Shown: positions 51,138 through 59,719 of the stretch, in pieces
How positions within the stretch are numbered: the first letter of the stretch is position 1
Layout of the letters: every line of letters starts with the position of its first letter
Assembly (NCBI RefSeq): GCF_018131075.1
Contig: NZ_JAFCLS010000016.1
Location: forward strand, 62,001 to 126,000
Direction of reading: 5' to 3'
Length of the DNA: 64,000 nucleotides
Origin: Bradyrhizobium sp. JYMT SZCCT0428
GTDB taxonomy: Bacteria > Pseudomonadota > Alphaproteobacteria > Rhizobiales > Xanthobacteraceae
Translations under genes and position numbers: made by a program
The notes under the pieces: model-generated
Database searches by the model: none
Told to the model about the DNA's origin: nothing
Seen by the model: the letters and a program-made list of their open reading frames with translations, nothing else

Positions 51138-52343
51138 TCAATCCTTCGGACGAAGCTTTTCGACTTCGGCATCACCAGGGAGATAATCCGTGCCCTTGCG
51201 ATAGACCGAGTTCACCATCACCCCCTTGCCGTCCTTCAGCGCGGTCTTGCCGACATAAGCACCGAGCGTCGACTGGTGATCGATCTTGCGGAAGGTGATC
51301 TCGCCGAACGGTGACGGCATCGACAGCCCTTCGGTTGCGGCGATCAGCTTCTCCGGATCGGTCGAGTTTGCTTTGGCGAGGATCGCTGCAGCCGCCTTGA
51401 TCGTCTGGTAGCCGACGATCGAGCCGAGGCGCGGATAGTCGTTGAACTTGGCCTGATAGGCTTTCAGGAACTTGTCGTGATCAGGTGTCTTGATGTCGTA
51501 CCAGGGGTAACCCGTGACGATCCATCCTTCAGGCGTTTCGTCCTTCAGCGGATCGAGATATTCCGGCTCGCCGGTGAGGAAGGACACCACCGAGCGCCCC
51601 TTGAACAGGCCTCGCGTATTGCCCTCGCGGACCAGCTTTACGAGATCCGCACCGAAGGTGACGTTGAGGATCGCTTCGGGATTGGCGGCGGCAACGGCCT
51701 GCACCACCGGACCCGCGTCGATCTTGCCCTGCGGCGGCCACTGCTCGTCAACCCAGACGATATCGGGGCGCTTCTCCGACATCAGCTTCTTGAACACGGC
51801 AACCGCCGACTGGCCGTATTCATAGTTCGGCGCGATCGTGGCCCAGCGTTTTGCCGGCAGCTTGGCGGCTTCTTCCACCAGCATCGCCGCCTGCATGTAG
51901 TTGGAAGGACGCAGCCGGAACGTGTAGCGATTGCCCTTCGACCAGGTGATGGCGTCGGTCAGCGGTTCGGCTGCGAGAAAAAACACCTTCTTCTGATTTG
52001 CAAAATCGCTGACGGCAAGACCGATGTTGGACAGGAAGGTGCCGGTCAGCATCGCGACGTTCTCGCTCGACACCAGTTCGTTGGCCGCGGTCTGTGCGTC
52101 GGCCGGCTTGCCGCCATCGTCCTTGGAGATGACGACGAGCTTCTTGCCGTTGATGCCGCCGGCGGCGTTGACCTCCTCAACCGCGAGCTGCCAGCCCTTG
52201 CGGTAGGGTTCGGTGAAGGCGGGCAGCAGCGAATAGCTGTTGATCTCGCCGATCTTGATCTCTCCGCTCTGGGCCATAGCTGAATTCGCCAAGCCCACAA
52301 CCGCGATCGCCAATCCCGCTCCCAGCAAATAACTTCGTCGCAT
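51138..52343 (-). CDS. Branched-chain-type ABC importer, binding protein LivK-like
   Basis: 401 aa periplasmic protein (type I fold). Signal peptide MRRSYLLGAGLAIAVVGLANSAMAQ, then EIKIGEINSYSLLPAFTEPYRKGWQLAVEEVNAAGGINGKKLVVISKDDGGKPADAQTAANELV, the usual opening. GGAGGG precedes the ATG at 52343. It lies 26 bases after the DUF1185 gene in the nicotinate-linked run. Ligand unknown; the family binds amino acids, urea, amides and aromatic acids. Confidence 0.85.
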   Translation of the reverse strand: MRRSYLLGAGLAIAVVGLANSAMAQSGEIKIGEINSYSLLPAFTEPYRKGWQLAVEEVNAAGGINGKKLVVISKDDGGKPADAQTAANELVSSENVAMLTGTFLSNIGLAVSDFANQKKVFFLAAEPLTDAITWSKGNRYTFRLRPSNYMQAAMLVEEAAKLPAKRWATIAPNYEYGQSAVAVFKKLMSEKRPDIVWVDEQWPPQGKIDAGPVVQAVAAANPEAILNVTFGADLVKLVREGNTRGLFKGRSVVSFLTGEPEYLDPLKDETPEGWIVTGYPWYDIKTPDHDKFLKAYQAKFNDYPRLGSIVGYQTIKAAAAILAKANSTDPEKLIAATEGLSMPSPFGEITFRKIDHQSTLGAYVGKTALKDGKGVMVNSVYRKGTDYLPGDAEVEKLRPKD

Positions 52344-52369
52344 ACCCTCACCCTCCAATGTTGAAGAAA

Positions 52370-52954
52370 CTATCTTAATCCGTCTTCACCTTTGACTTCA
52401 GCAACCGTCAATCCGCCGACCCGCGGCAGCGGCCTGCCGCTGTCGGTGACGGCAACCGCGACCATGATCTCGTTGGCACGCGGGGCGTCGTTGATCTGCA
52501 CTTCCATGCCGTCGAAATGACTGCGCACGAAGGCCGCGTCCTTGTGGCCGAGCGGAATATCCAGCGTGGTGCCCGGACCGCTGCGCTTCTTCGAGGACGG
52601 AATCAGCGCCGCGCCCTTACTCAGCACCTTGCGCACCGGCGCGCCCATCTTCGGGTGCAGGATCGCGGCCGCGTGCTCGAGCTCGCCGTTTTCACCGACC
52701 GCTGCGGCCTTGCCGTAGCTCTGTGCCTTGGCGCCATCGATCCCGAGGGCTGCCACCGCCCGCTTCGACAGCAATTCGCCGAGTTCCTCCCCGATCGCGA
52801 TCAAGGGTGAGAGGTCTTCGACATATTTTCCGGCAAACGGGTTTTCGATCACGGCGATCGCCGCGGCACGCCGTGTCGGCGGCGCGATTGTCTTTCCCAT
52901 CTCCAGATGGGTTTCCTCGACCACCGTGACGATCTTGCGAATGATGGCGCTCAT
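52370..52954 (-). CDS. Amino-acid-synthesis-family protein (DUF1185)
   Basis: 194 aa. ETHLEMGKTIAPPTRRAAAIAVIENPFAGKYVEDLSPLI and GHKDAAFVRSHFDGMEVQINDAPRANEIMVAVAVTDSGRPLPRVGG are the conserved blocks of DUF1185, often annotated as amino acid synthesis protein. Members occur next to amidohydrolases and Liv-type importers; the reaction is unknown to me. It lies 15 bases after the UPF0280 gene, so it belongs to the nicotinate-linked run and may act on a late intermediate. Confidence 0.75.
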   Translation of the reverse strand: MSAIIRKIVTVVEETHLEMGKTIAPPTRRAAAIAVIENPFAGKYVEDLSPLIAIGEELGELLSKRAVAALGIDGAKAQSYGKAAAVGENGELEHAAAILHPKMGAPVRKVLSKGAALIPSSKKRSGPGTTLDIPLGHKDAAFVRSHFDGMEVQINDAPRANEIMVAVAVTDSGRPLPRVGGLTVAEVKGEDGLR

Positions 52955-52969
52955 TGGCCTTTTTCCCGC

Positions 52970-53878
52970 TCAAGCATGAACTGCACTTTCTATCGCGCTT
53001 CCGTGATGGGCATGCAACGCAGGCGCCTGGCCACCAGTAGTTCCGACCACGAGCGTTTCGCCAAGCAGACGTAACGCCGCGCCTTCGATCAATCCGGCAG
53101 CCAATAACTTCTGGGCGCAGGCAATCCCTGCCCCCAACGCGACCTCAACCTCACCTTCGGTTAACGGCCCGACATCGCGGGTAACTAAGCGGGTGCCGAG
53201 ATCGCTGTCGGGCTGCAATTCATTGGCCGGACAGCGGACAATCGCGGGGTGATCGGGCAGATCCAGAGCATTGGCGATGATGGTCGCGGCGGCATCGGCC
53301 ATTGAGGCCGTTCGTGCCAACACAGTGACGGCGTCTGCGATGCCGAGCGAGAAACTGCGGCCATGGCGCCCGCTGGTCGCGACGCCCCGGACCGGGCCGT
53401 CGGCATCGACGATCATCGTGCGCATCAGGCCACGCCGGTTCGGCCGGTCCATCAGGCCGACGGTGAATTGTTCGCCGCCGGTCAGATGCAGCGCAATATC
53501 ACCACCATTATTGACATAGGCGCGATCGAGACGCGCCGCGCCCAGCATCGCGCCGAGAATCTCTTCGGCGACGGAGCCCGCTACCGCCGCCATCGGCGTG
53601 ATGAAATGACCTGACGCAAACGGCGCCACCGCCGCGTGCATGCGGCGCGCGACGACGCCTTGCAGCGTGCACCGCGCCGGATAAGCCGCCTGGCGCAGCG
53701 TCGTCAATTCCTCGCAGAGTTCATCAAGCAGACCGATAAAGCGCCGCGCCGCAGCGTCATAGGCGGCGCGGACCTCCGCCTCCTGCCCCTTGGCCTCGAT
53801 GATCAGATCGATCGGACCGTCCTGCAAATGCAGCCGCTTGCCGTCAGGAAGAAGCGCTATTTGCGGGAGGCGTTTCAT
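52970..53878 (-). CDS. UPF0280 protein, ApbE superfamily
   Basis: 302 aa. The family blocks are HFITPMAAVAGSVAEEIL, AYVNNGGDIALHLTGGEQFTVGLMD, GVATSGRHGRSFSLGIADAVTVLARTASMADAAATIIANAL. COG2122 places this family in the ApbE (flavin transferase) superfamily, and the VNNGGDIA and GRHGRS-G-ADAVTV elements parallel ApbE motifs. Its ATG overlaps the hnr stop (ATGA), so it is translated together with 6-hydroxynicotinate reductase. I infer that it could attach the covalent flavin of that enzyme. No biochemical role is known to me for the family. Confidence 0.78.
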   Translation of the reverse strand: MKRLPQIALLPDGKRLHLQDGPIDLIIEAKGQEAEVRAAYDAAARRFIGLLDELCEELTTLRQAAYPARCTLQGVVARRMHAAVAPFASGHFITPMAAVAGSVAEEILGAMLGAARLDRAYVNNGGDIALHLTGGEQFTVGLMDRPNRRGLMRTMIVDADGPVRGVATSGRHGRSFSLGIADAVTVLARTASMADAAATIIANALDLPDHPAIVRCPANELQPDSDLGTRLVTRDVGPLTEGEVEVALGAGIACAQKLLAAGLIEGAALRLLGETLVVGTTGGQAPALHAHHGSAIESAVHA

Positions 53879-55323
53879 GCGTGCCGTCCCGGAATGTAGG
53901 GCATCGGGCGAACTTCGGTGTTGTCCTTGAGCGAAGCCAACGGACGGACGTAATCCATGTGGCCGCCCAGCGCCGCATAGTCCGACAGCCGCAGCGTGAA
54001 CTCGATCGGCGCCACCAAGGCAGGCGTCGGCACATAACCGAAGGCGCCGGCCGGCATCTGCGTGACATCGACCATGAAGGTGATACCGCCGCCGGGCCAG
54101 ACATAGACCGGCGCGCCGCCGCTGGTGACCCGCGTCAGCGCGTCCTTGACCGACCGCGTCAGCCGCACCGGGTTGTCGGTGACTCCGGCGCGCAGCGAGC
54201 CGCCGGCGCCGCCCATGAACAACACCGTGCATAGCGCCGGTTCGCAATTTTCCTGGATGCGCTCGACCGAAAGCTTCAGATCAAGCGGCATCTGCGTCGC
54301 AACCGGCCTGAGCGCCTCGTCGAGCACGTAATAAGCCGCATGCTCGCCGGTAGTCGACACCATCAGCATGGTCAGGCCCGGGCGGGCCTCCTTTGGATTG
54401 AACGGGCCCAGCACCGACAAGGGATCGGAAATCTTGGTGCCGCCCCAGCCGGTGCCGGGCTCGGCGACCTGGAAATAACGGCCCGGCGTCGAACGCCGCC
54501 CCTTCATCTTGATCCCGGTATCGGGAATATCGAGCAGTTTGCCGGCCTGATGTTCCGAGAGAACGCCGGTGATGTGGTCGTCCACCACCACGACCTCATC
54601 GACCTTGCCGTGCCATTGCTTGGCGAACATGCCGATCGTGGCCGAGCCGCAGCCGACCCGCATCCGCTCTTCCGCGACGCCGTTGACGACAGGCGGATAC
54701 CCGGCCTGCACCACCACGGTGGCGCCGCCATCGATGGTCAGTTCGACCGGCTTGCAATTGGAGAGGTCCATCAGCGCGTCGCAGGTGACGCGCCCCTCTT
54801 TCTTGGAACCGCCGGTGAGATGATGCACGCCACCGAGCGACAGCATCTGCGAACCATATTCGCCTGTCGTGACATGACCGATCGCCTCGCCCTGCGCGCG
54901 GACGGTCGCGGTCTCGGGGCCGAGATGGCGATCGGTGTCGATCTTCACCTTGACGCCGCAATAGCTGAAAATACCCTCGGTCACGACCGTGACCATGTCG
55001 ATGCCGTCGACCTCAGACGACACGATGAAGGGCGCGGGCTTGTAATCGGGGTACGTCGTGCCGGCGCCGATTGCGGTCACGAATACATTGGGCTCACGGA
55101 CGAGCTTGCCGTCCCAATCGCCGCCGCCGGCCTGGAACGGCACCAGCCGTCCGCCGTGCGACACGGTTCGCTCCAGCACGATATGCGGATCGACGCGCAC
55201 CAGTACGCCATCGTGATTGGCGTAGCGATCGCACGCGCCCGCCGCGCCCGGCTTGATGTAGCACATCACCGGACAGGCATCGCAGCGGATCTTGTCGCCA
55301 CCGGCAGTCGTTGTATCCGTCAT
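53875..55323 (-). CDS. hnr: 6-Hydroxynicotinate reductase
   Basis: 482 aa from the ATG at 55323 (an ATG at 55359 is possible and has a better GGAATGCGGGT upstream). The enzyme reduces 6-hydroxynicotinate to 1,4,5,6-tetrahydro-6-oxonicotinate with reduced ferredoxin. An N-terminal Fe-S motif CDACPVMCYIKPG...CDRY is followed by long conserved stretches (TTGEYGSQMLSLGGVHHLTG, RMRVGCGSATIGMFAKQWHG, STPGRYFQVAEPGTGWGGTK). The size fits the E. barkeri enzyme, recalled as an Fe-S protein with covalent flavin. It is read from an operator-controlled promoter and coupled to UPF0280. Confidence 0.83.
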   Translation of the reverse strand: MTDTTTAGGDKIRCDACPVMCYIKPGAAGACDRYANHDGVLVRVDPHIVLERTVSHGGRLVPFQAGGGDWDGKLVREPNVFVTAIGAGTTYPDYKPAPFIVSSEVDGIDMVTVVTEGIFSYCGVKVKIDTDRHLGPETATVRAQGEAIGHVTTGEYGSQMLSLGGVHHLTGGSKKEGRVTCDALMDLSNCKPVELTIDGGATVVVQAGYPPVVNGVAEERMRVGCGSATIGMFAKQWHGKVDEVVVVDDHITGVLSEHQAGKLLDIPDTGIKMKGRRSTPGRYFQVAEPGTGWGGTKISDPLSVLGPFNPKEARPGLTMLMVSTTGEHAAYYVLDEALRPVATQMPLDLKLSVERIQENCEPALCTVLFMGGAGGSLRAGVTDNPVRLTRSVKDALTRVTSGGAPVYVWPGGGITFMVDVTQMPAGAFGYVPTPALVAPIEFTLRLSDYAALGGHMDYVRPLASLKDNTEVRPMPYIPGRHA

Positions 55324-55386
55324 CGTGAACAAGCCTGCTCGCTGGGAGGCGCCGATCATACCCGCATTCCCGCGGGAGCGATCATT

Positions 55387-55400
55387 GTTCGTATACGAAC
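55387..55400. promoter_or_regulatory. GTATAC operator before hnr
   Basis: GTTCGTATACGAAC is a perfect 14-bp palindrome lying 63 bases upstream of the hnr ATG and just downstream of its -10 element, covering the likely transcription start. The 12-base core is identical to the site at 27006-27023. Confidence 0.75.
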
Positions 55401-55401
55401 G

Positions 55402-55430
55402 ATGTTGCGCGCGGACTGAAACCCTGTCAA
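55402..55430 (-). promoter_or_regulatory. hnr-operon promoter
   Basis: On the - strand TTGACA (55430-55425), a 17-base spacer and CAACAT (55407-55402). The palindrome at 55387-55400 follows at once, a typical repressor position. Confidence 0.5.
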
Positions 55431-55531
55431 GCGGGCGGAACAGCGAAAAAGCGCGGTTGCCGCATAAAAACTCATTTGCCTCGTGCCGTTGTTTATAAAG
55501 TGGGCGGCAGTCGGCTCGCGGAACGCACGGC

Positions 55532-55559
55532 TTGCACGTTTGTATACAAACGGTATCTT
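55532..55559 (+). promoter_or_regulatory. nicAB promoter
   Basis: TTGCAC (55532-55537), a 16-base spacer and TATCTT (55554-55559). The spacer is almost exactly filled by the palindrome at 55537-55552, so bound repressor would exclude RNA polymerase. Confidence 0.5.
55537..55552. promoter_or_regulatory. GTATAC operator before nicA
   Basis: CGTTTGTATACAAACG is a perfect 16-bp palindrome 78 bases upstream of the nicA ATG, between the -35 and -10 elements. The core differs from the hnr site only by the symmetric C-to-T/G-to-A change. Confidence 0.75.
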
Positions 55560-55630
55560 CGAAACACATTCCGCACGATATTTTGCAGCGCAATCGGACT
55601 TAGGGTTTCTTGGGGATCAAGGCGCAGAGC

Positions 55631-56113
55631 ATGACGCAGAGCACGATGCGCCTGACCGTCAACGGCAAAAGCTGCGATGTCGACGCCGCGCCCGACACCG
55701 CATTGCTCTATGTGCTGCGCAACGACCTCGCGCTGAACGGACCAAAATATGGCTGCGGGCTCGGCGAGTGCGGCGCCTGCGCCGTGCTGATCGATGGCGA
55801 GGCGGCGCGTTCCTGCGTGATCCCGATTGAAGGCTGCGCCGGGCGCGACATTGTGACGCTCGAAGGCCTCGGCTCGCGCGAGCATCCCGATCTGGTTCAG
55901 GAAGCCTTCATCCGCGAGCAGGCCGCGCAATGCGGCTACTGCCTGAACGGCATGATCATCAGCACCAAGGCGCTGCTGATGCGCAACGCGCATCCTTCCG
56001 AAGCCGAAGTGCTGGAAGCGCTGCGCTACAATTTGTGCCGCTGCGGAGCGCATATCGAGATCATCCGCGCCGCGATGCGTGCCGCGGGCCACGCCGTCGA
56101 GGCCCGCGACTGA
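55631..56113 (+). CDS. nicA: Nicotinate dehydrogenase [2Fe-2S] subunit
   Basis: 160 aa from the ATG at 55631. Plant-type cluster KYGCGLGECGACAVLIDGEAARSC, second cluster QCGYCLNGMII with LCRCGAH. In NicAB-type enzymes this subunit carries electrons from the Mo centre to the cytochrome domain of NicB. An ATG at 55646 is an alternative start. The stop overlaps the nicB start (TGATG). It is divergent from hnr with two palindromic operators between. Confidence 0.85.
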   Translation: MTQSTMRLTVNGKSCDVDAAPDTALLYVLRNDLALNGPKYGCGLGECGACAVLIDGEAARSCVIPIEGCAGRDIVTLEGLGSREHPDLVQEAFIREQAAQCGYCLNGMIISTKALLMRNAHPSEAEVLEALRYNLCRCGAHIEIIRAAMRAAGHAVEARD

Positions 56114-59100
56114 TGGCAACGCCGGAGACTCCAGCGAGCAGCGAAGCGCCGGGATCGCTGTCGGTCGTTCGTCCGACAGAGACGGGCGCGTTCGAAACCT
56201 TCATCAAGATCACCGCTGATGGTTCGGTCACCGCCTATAACGGCCATGTCGATCTCGGCACCGGCATCCGCACCGCCCTCGGACAGATCGTCGCCGAGGA
56301 ACTCAACGTGTCCTTTGCCCGCGTCGTGGTCGTGCTCGGCGATACCTCTGTTGTACCCAACCAGGGCGCGACGATCGCCAGCGAAACCATCCAGATCACC
56401 GCGGTGCCGCTGCGCAAGGCCGCGGCCCAGGCGCGACAATTTTTGATCGCGCGTGCGGCGGAACGGCTGGAGGTAGCGGCCAGTGATCTCAACATCGAAG
56501 ACGGGCTGATCCGTGGCAAGGACAACCGCACCGTCAGTTATGGCGAATTGATTGCCGGCGAGATCATTCGGCTCGAACTCACCGAAGATGTAACGGTGAA
56601 GGACGTCAGCGCCTATTCCATCGTCGGACAATCGGTGCCCCGCGTGGACCTGCCGGCGAAGGCCACCGGCGAACTGGTTTACGTTCACGACATGCGCCTG
56701 CCCGACATGCTGCATGGCCGCGTCGTTCGGCCGCCTTATGCCGGCATCGACGCCGGCCCGTTCGTCGGCACCAGCCTGATCGCGGTCGATGAAGCCTCGG
56801 TGCGCGATATTTCGGGGCTGGTTGCCGTGGTGAGGATCGGCGATTTCATTGGCGTGGTTGCCGAGCGCGAGGAGAACGCGATCAAAGCCGCGGCGCAGCT
56901 CAAGGTGAGCTGGAAGCCGGTGCCGACATTGCCTGACCTTGGCGATCTGCAAACGGCGCTGCGCGCCAATCCATCGACGCCGCGGACGCTGATCGACAAG
57001 GGCGACGTCGATGCCGCCATCGCGTCCGCGGCCAAGCCGATGGCGCGCACCTATGTCTGGCCGTATCAGATGCACGGATCGATCGGCCCCTCCTGCGCGG
57101 TCGCCGATTATCAGGACGGCGCGGTCCGGGTGTGGTCCGGCACGCAGAACCCGCACATCCTGCGCGTCGACCTCGCGTTGCTGATCGAACGACCGGAAGC
57201 CGAGATCGATGTTGTCAGGATGGAGGCCGCCGGCTGCTATGGCCGCAACTGCGCCGACGACGTGTCAGCCGATGCGCTATTGCTGTCGCGCGCCGTCGGC
57301 CGTCCCGTCCGCGTGCAGTTGACGCGCGAGCAGGAACACGCCTGGGAGCCGAAGGGCACAGGGCAATTGATGGACGTCAATGGCGGGCTGAACGCCGACG
57401 GCAGCGCCGCCGCCTATGATTTTTCAACGCGCTATCCCTCGAACGGCGCGCCGACGCTGGCACTGTTGCTCACCGGGCGGATCGCGCCGGAGCCCGCCGT
57501 GTTCGAGATGGGCGACCGTACCGCGATCCCGCCTTATGACTACGAGAACATGCGCGTGGTCGCGCATGACATGCCGCCGATCGTGCGCGCCTCCTGGTTT
57601 CGCGGCGTCTCGGCGCTGCCGAACACGTTCGCGCATGAATCCTACATCGACGAACTCGCCGCTGAAGCCGGCGTCGATCCGATCGAATATCGCCTGCGCT
57701 ACCTGAAGGATGCGCGCGCCGTCGATCTCGTCAATGCGGTCGCCGAGCGCGCGGGGTGGAAACCACGGCCGGTGCGACAGGAACCGGAAGCCGAGGGCGA
57801 CATCGTGCGCGGCCGTGGCTTTGCCTATGCGCTCTATGTGCACAGCAAATTCCCGGGCTATGGCGCGGCGTGGTCGGCATGGATCGCCGACGTCGCGGTC
57901 AACAAGGCAACCGGCGATGTCAGCGTCACCCGCGTGGTCGCGGGCCAGGATTCCGGGCTGATGATCAACCCGGAAGGAGTGCGTCACCAGATCCACGGCA
58001 ACGTGATCCAGTCGACCAGCCGCGCGCTGATGGAGGAAGTCTCGTTCGACCGCGCACAGGTGACGGCGCGCGAATGGGGCGCCTACCCCATCATCAAATT
58101 CCCCGACGTGCCCAAGATCGACGTGCTGATGCTGCCGCGGCAAGACCAGCCACCGCTCGGCGTCGGCGAGTCCGCTTCGGTGCCGAGCGCTGCGGCCATT
58201 GCCAACGCGATCTATGATGCAACCGGCGTACGGTTTCGCGAATTGCCGTTTACGCCGGAGCGCATTTTGCGGGGATTACACGGCGAAGCGACAGTGGTGC
58301 CTGAGGCATTGCCTGCGCCGCAGCCCGCACCTGATCTCGGCAAATGGCAAAACCCGTTTGCCGGGCGACGCGGCTTGCTGGCGACGGCGGCGGCATTATG
58401 CGCAGCGGTGGTCGGCATCGGCGCCGCCGTTCTGCCGTGGCGTGCGATTGCGCCGATCGCGCGGCCGGATGCGTCGGTCTATTCGGCGGCGACCATCGCA
58501 CGCGGCCAGCAACTCGCCGCGCTCGGCGACTGCGCGGTCTGCCACACCAGCATCAATGGCCTGCTCAATGCCGGCGGCCGGCCGCTGGAAACGCCGTTCG
58601 GCACCATCTACAGCACCAACATCACGCCCGACGTCGAAACCGGCATCGGCGCGTGGTCCTATCCCGCCTTCGAGCGGTCCATGCGCGAGGGCATTCACCG
58701 CGACGGGCGGCATCTCTATCCGGCGTTTCCCTACACGCATTTCGCGAAGACGACCGATGCCGACCTGCAGGCGCTCTACGCTTACCTCATGGCGCAATCG
58801 CCGGTGCGCGCGGAAAATCCGGAAAACAAGCTGGCGTTCCCGTTCAACATCCGCCCGCTGCTGGCCGGATGGAACGCGCTATTCCACCAGCCAAAACCAT
58901 TCCAGGCGGATGCGAGCAAATCAGACTTATGGAATCGCGGCGCCTATCTGGTCGAGGGCCTCGGCCATTGCAGCGCCTGCCATTCGCCGCGCAACGCGCT
59001 GGGTGCGGAAAGGCAAAGCGCCTACCTCGCCGGTGGCTTCGCGGAAGGCTGGGAGGCACCTGCCCTGACGGCGCTGTCGCAAGCGCCGATCCCCTGGAGC

Positions 59101-59658
59101 GAGGATGAGCTCTACGCCTATTTGAGAACCGGCGAGTCGCGCTTGCACGGCGTCGCCGCGGGGCCGATGGCACCCGTCGTGAAGGAACTCGCTGCACTCC
59201 CCGATCAGGACATCCGAGCCATGGCGGTCTATCTCGGCTCGTTCAACGAGACCGCTCCCGACAAGCCCGCGCAGGACGCGCTCGCCGCCAAGCTCGAGGC
59301 CGCGACCAGCACCAGGCTTGTTGCGGCCTCCAGCGTCGGCGCGCGGATCTATCAGGGCGCTTGCGCGGTCTGCCACGAGGTCGGCGGCGCGCCCTTGTTC
59401 GGCAGCCGGCCGTCGCTGGCGCTGAACAGCAACCTGCACAGCGCCGTGCCCGACAATCTGATCCAGGTGATCCTGCACGGCATCAAAGCCCCCGTGACCA
59501 GCGACCTCGGCTATATGCCCGCCTTCAAGGACAGCCTGACCGACGGCCAGGTCGCTGAACTCGCCGCTTACCTGCGGCGACAATTTGCCCCGGATCGGCC
59601 GGGATGGGGCGATATCCACGCAACCGTTGGGCGAATCCGGCAGGAAATGGCGCGCTGA
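56113..59658 (+). CDS. nicB: Nicotinate dehydrogenase large subunit (Mo domain plus three cytochromes c)
   Basis: 1181 aa, very close in size and plan to P. putida NicB, which hydroxylates nicotinate to 6-hydroxynicotinate with cytochromes as acceptor. Residues about 1-740 are the molybdopterin domain, ending PPLGVGESASVPSAAAIANA with the catalytic Glu. One membrane helix follows near 755-775 (LLATAAALCAAVVGIGAAVLPW). Three haem-c sites come next: CAVCH near 807, CSACH near 953 and CAVCH near 1084. No signal peptide is seen; the helix anchors the cytochrome part on the outer face. The substrate is inferred from hnr, ena and pncB context; related enzymes use other heteroaromatics. Confidence 0.82.
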   Translation: MATPETPASSEAPGSLSVVRPTETGAFETFIKITADGSVTAYNGHVDLGTGIRTALGQIVAEELNVSFARVVVVLGDTSVVPNQGATIASETIQITAVPLRKAAAQARQFLIARAAERLEVAASDLNIEDGLIRGKDNRTVSYGELIAGEIIRLELTEDVTVKDVSAYSIVGQSVPRVDLPAKATGELVYVHDMRLPDMLHGRVVRPPYAGIDAGPFVGTSLIAVDEASVRDISGLVAVVRIGDFIGVVAEREENAIKAAAQLKVSWKPVPTLPDLGDLQTALRANPSTPRTLIDKGDVDAAIASAAKPMARTYVWPYQMHGSIGPSCAVADYQDGAVRVWSGTQNPHILRVDLALLIERPEAEIDVVRMEAAGCYGRNCADDVSADALLLSRAVGRPVRVQLTREQEHAWEPKGTGQLMDVNGGLNADGSAAAYDFSTRYPSNGAPTLALLLTGRIAPEPAVFEMGDRTAIPPYDYENMRVVAHDMPPIVRASWFRGVSALPNTFAHESYIDELAAEAGVDPIEYRLRYLKDARAVDLVNAVAERAGWKPRPVRQEPEAEGDIVRGRGFAYALYVHSKFPGYGAAWSAWIADVAVNKATGDVSVTRVVAGQDSGLMINPEGVRHQIHGNVIQSTSRALMEEVSFDRAQVTAREWGAYPIIKFPDVPKIDVLMLPRQDQPPLGVGESASVPSAAAIANAIYDATGVRFRELPFTPERILRGLHGEATVVPEALPAPQPAPDLGKWQNPFAGRRGLLATAAALCAAVVGIGAAVLPWRAIAPIARPDASVYSAATIARGQQLAALGDCAVCHTSINGLLNAGGRPLETPFGTIYSTNITPDVETGIGAWSYPAFERSMREGIHRDGRHLYPAFPYTHFAKTTDADLQALYAYLMAQSPVRAENPENKLAFPFNIRPLLAGWNALFHQPKPFQADASKSDLWNRGAYLVEGLGHCSACHSPRNALGAERQSAYLAGGFAEGWEAPALTALSQAPIPWSEDELYAYLRTGESRLHGVAAGPMAPVVKELAALPDQDIRAMAVYLGSFNETAPDKPAQDALAAKLEAATSTRLVAASSVGARIYQGACAVCHEVGGAPLFGSRPSLALNSNLHSAVPDNLIQVILHGIKAPVTSDLGYMPAFKDSLTDGQVAELAAYLRRQFAPDRPGWGDIHATVGRIRQEMAR

Positions 59659-59719
59659 GCTGCCATGCCGCCGTCAAAACCCACTGGTTGGGCCGCCGCG
59701 GGCGCGATAGAGTTCCGGC

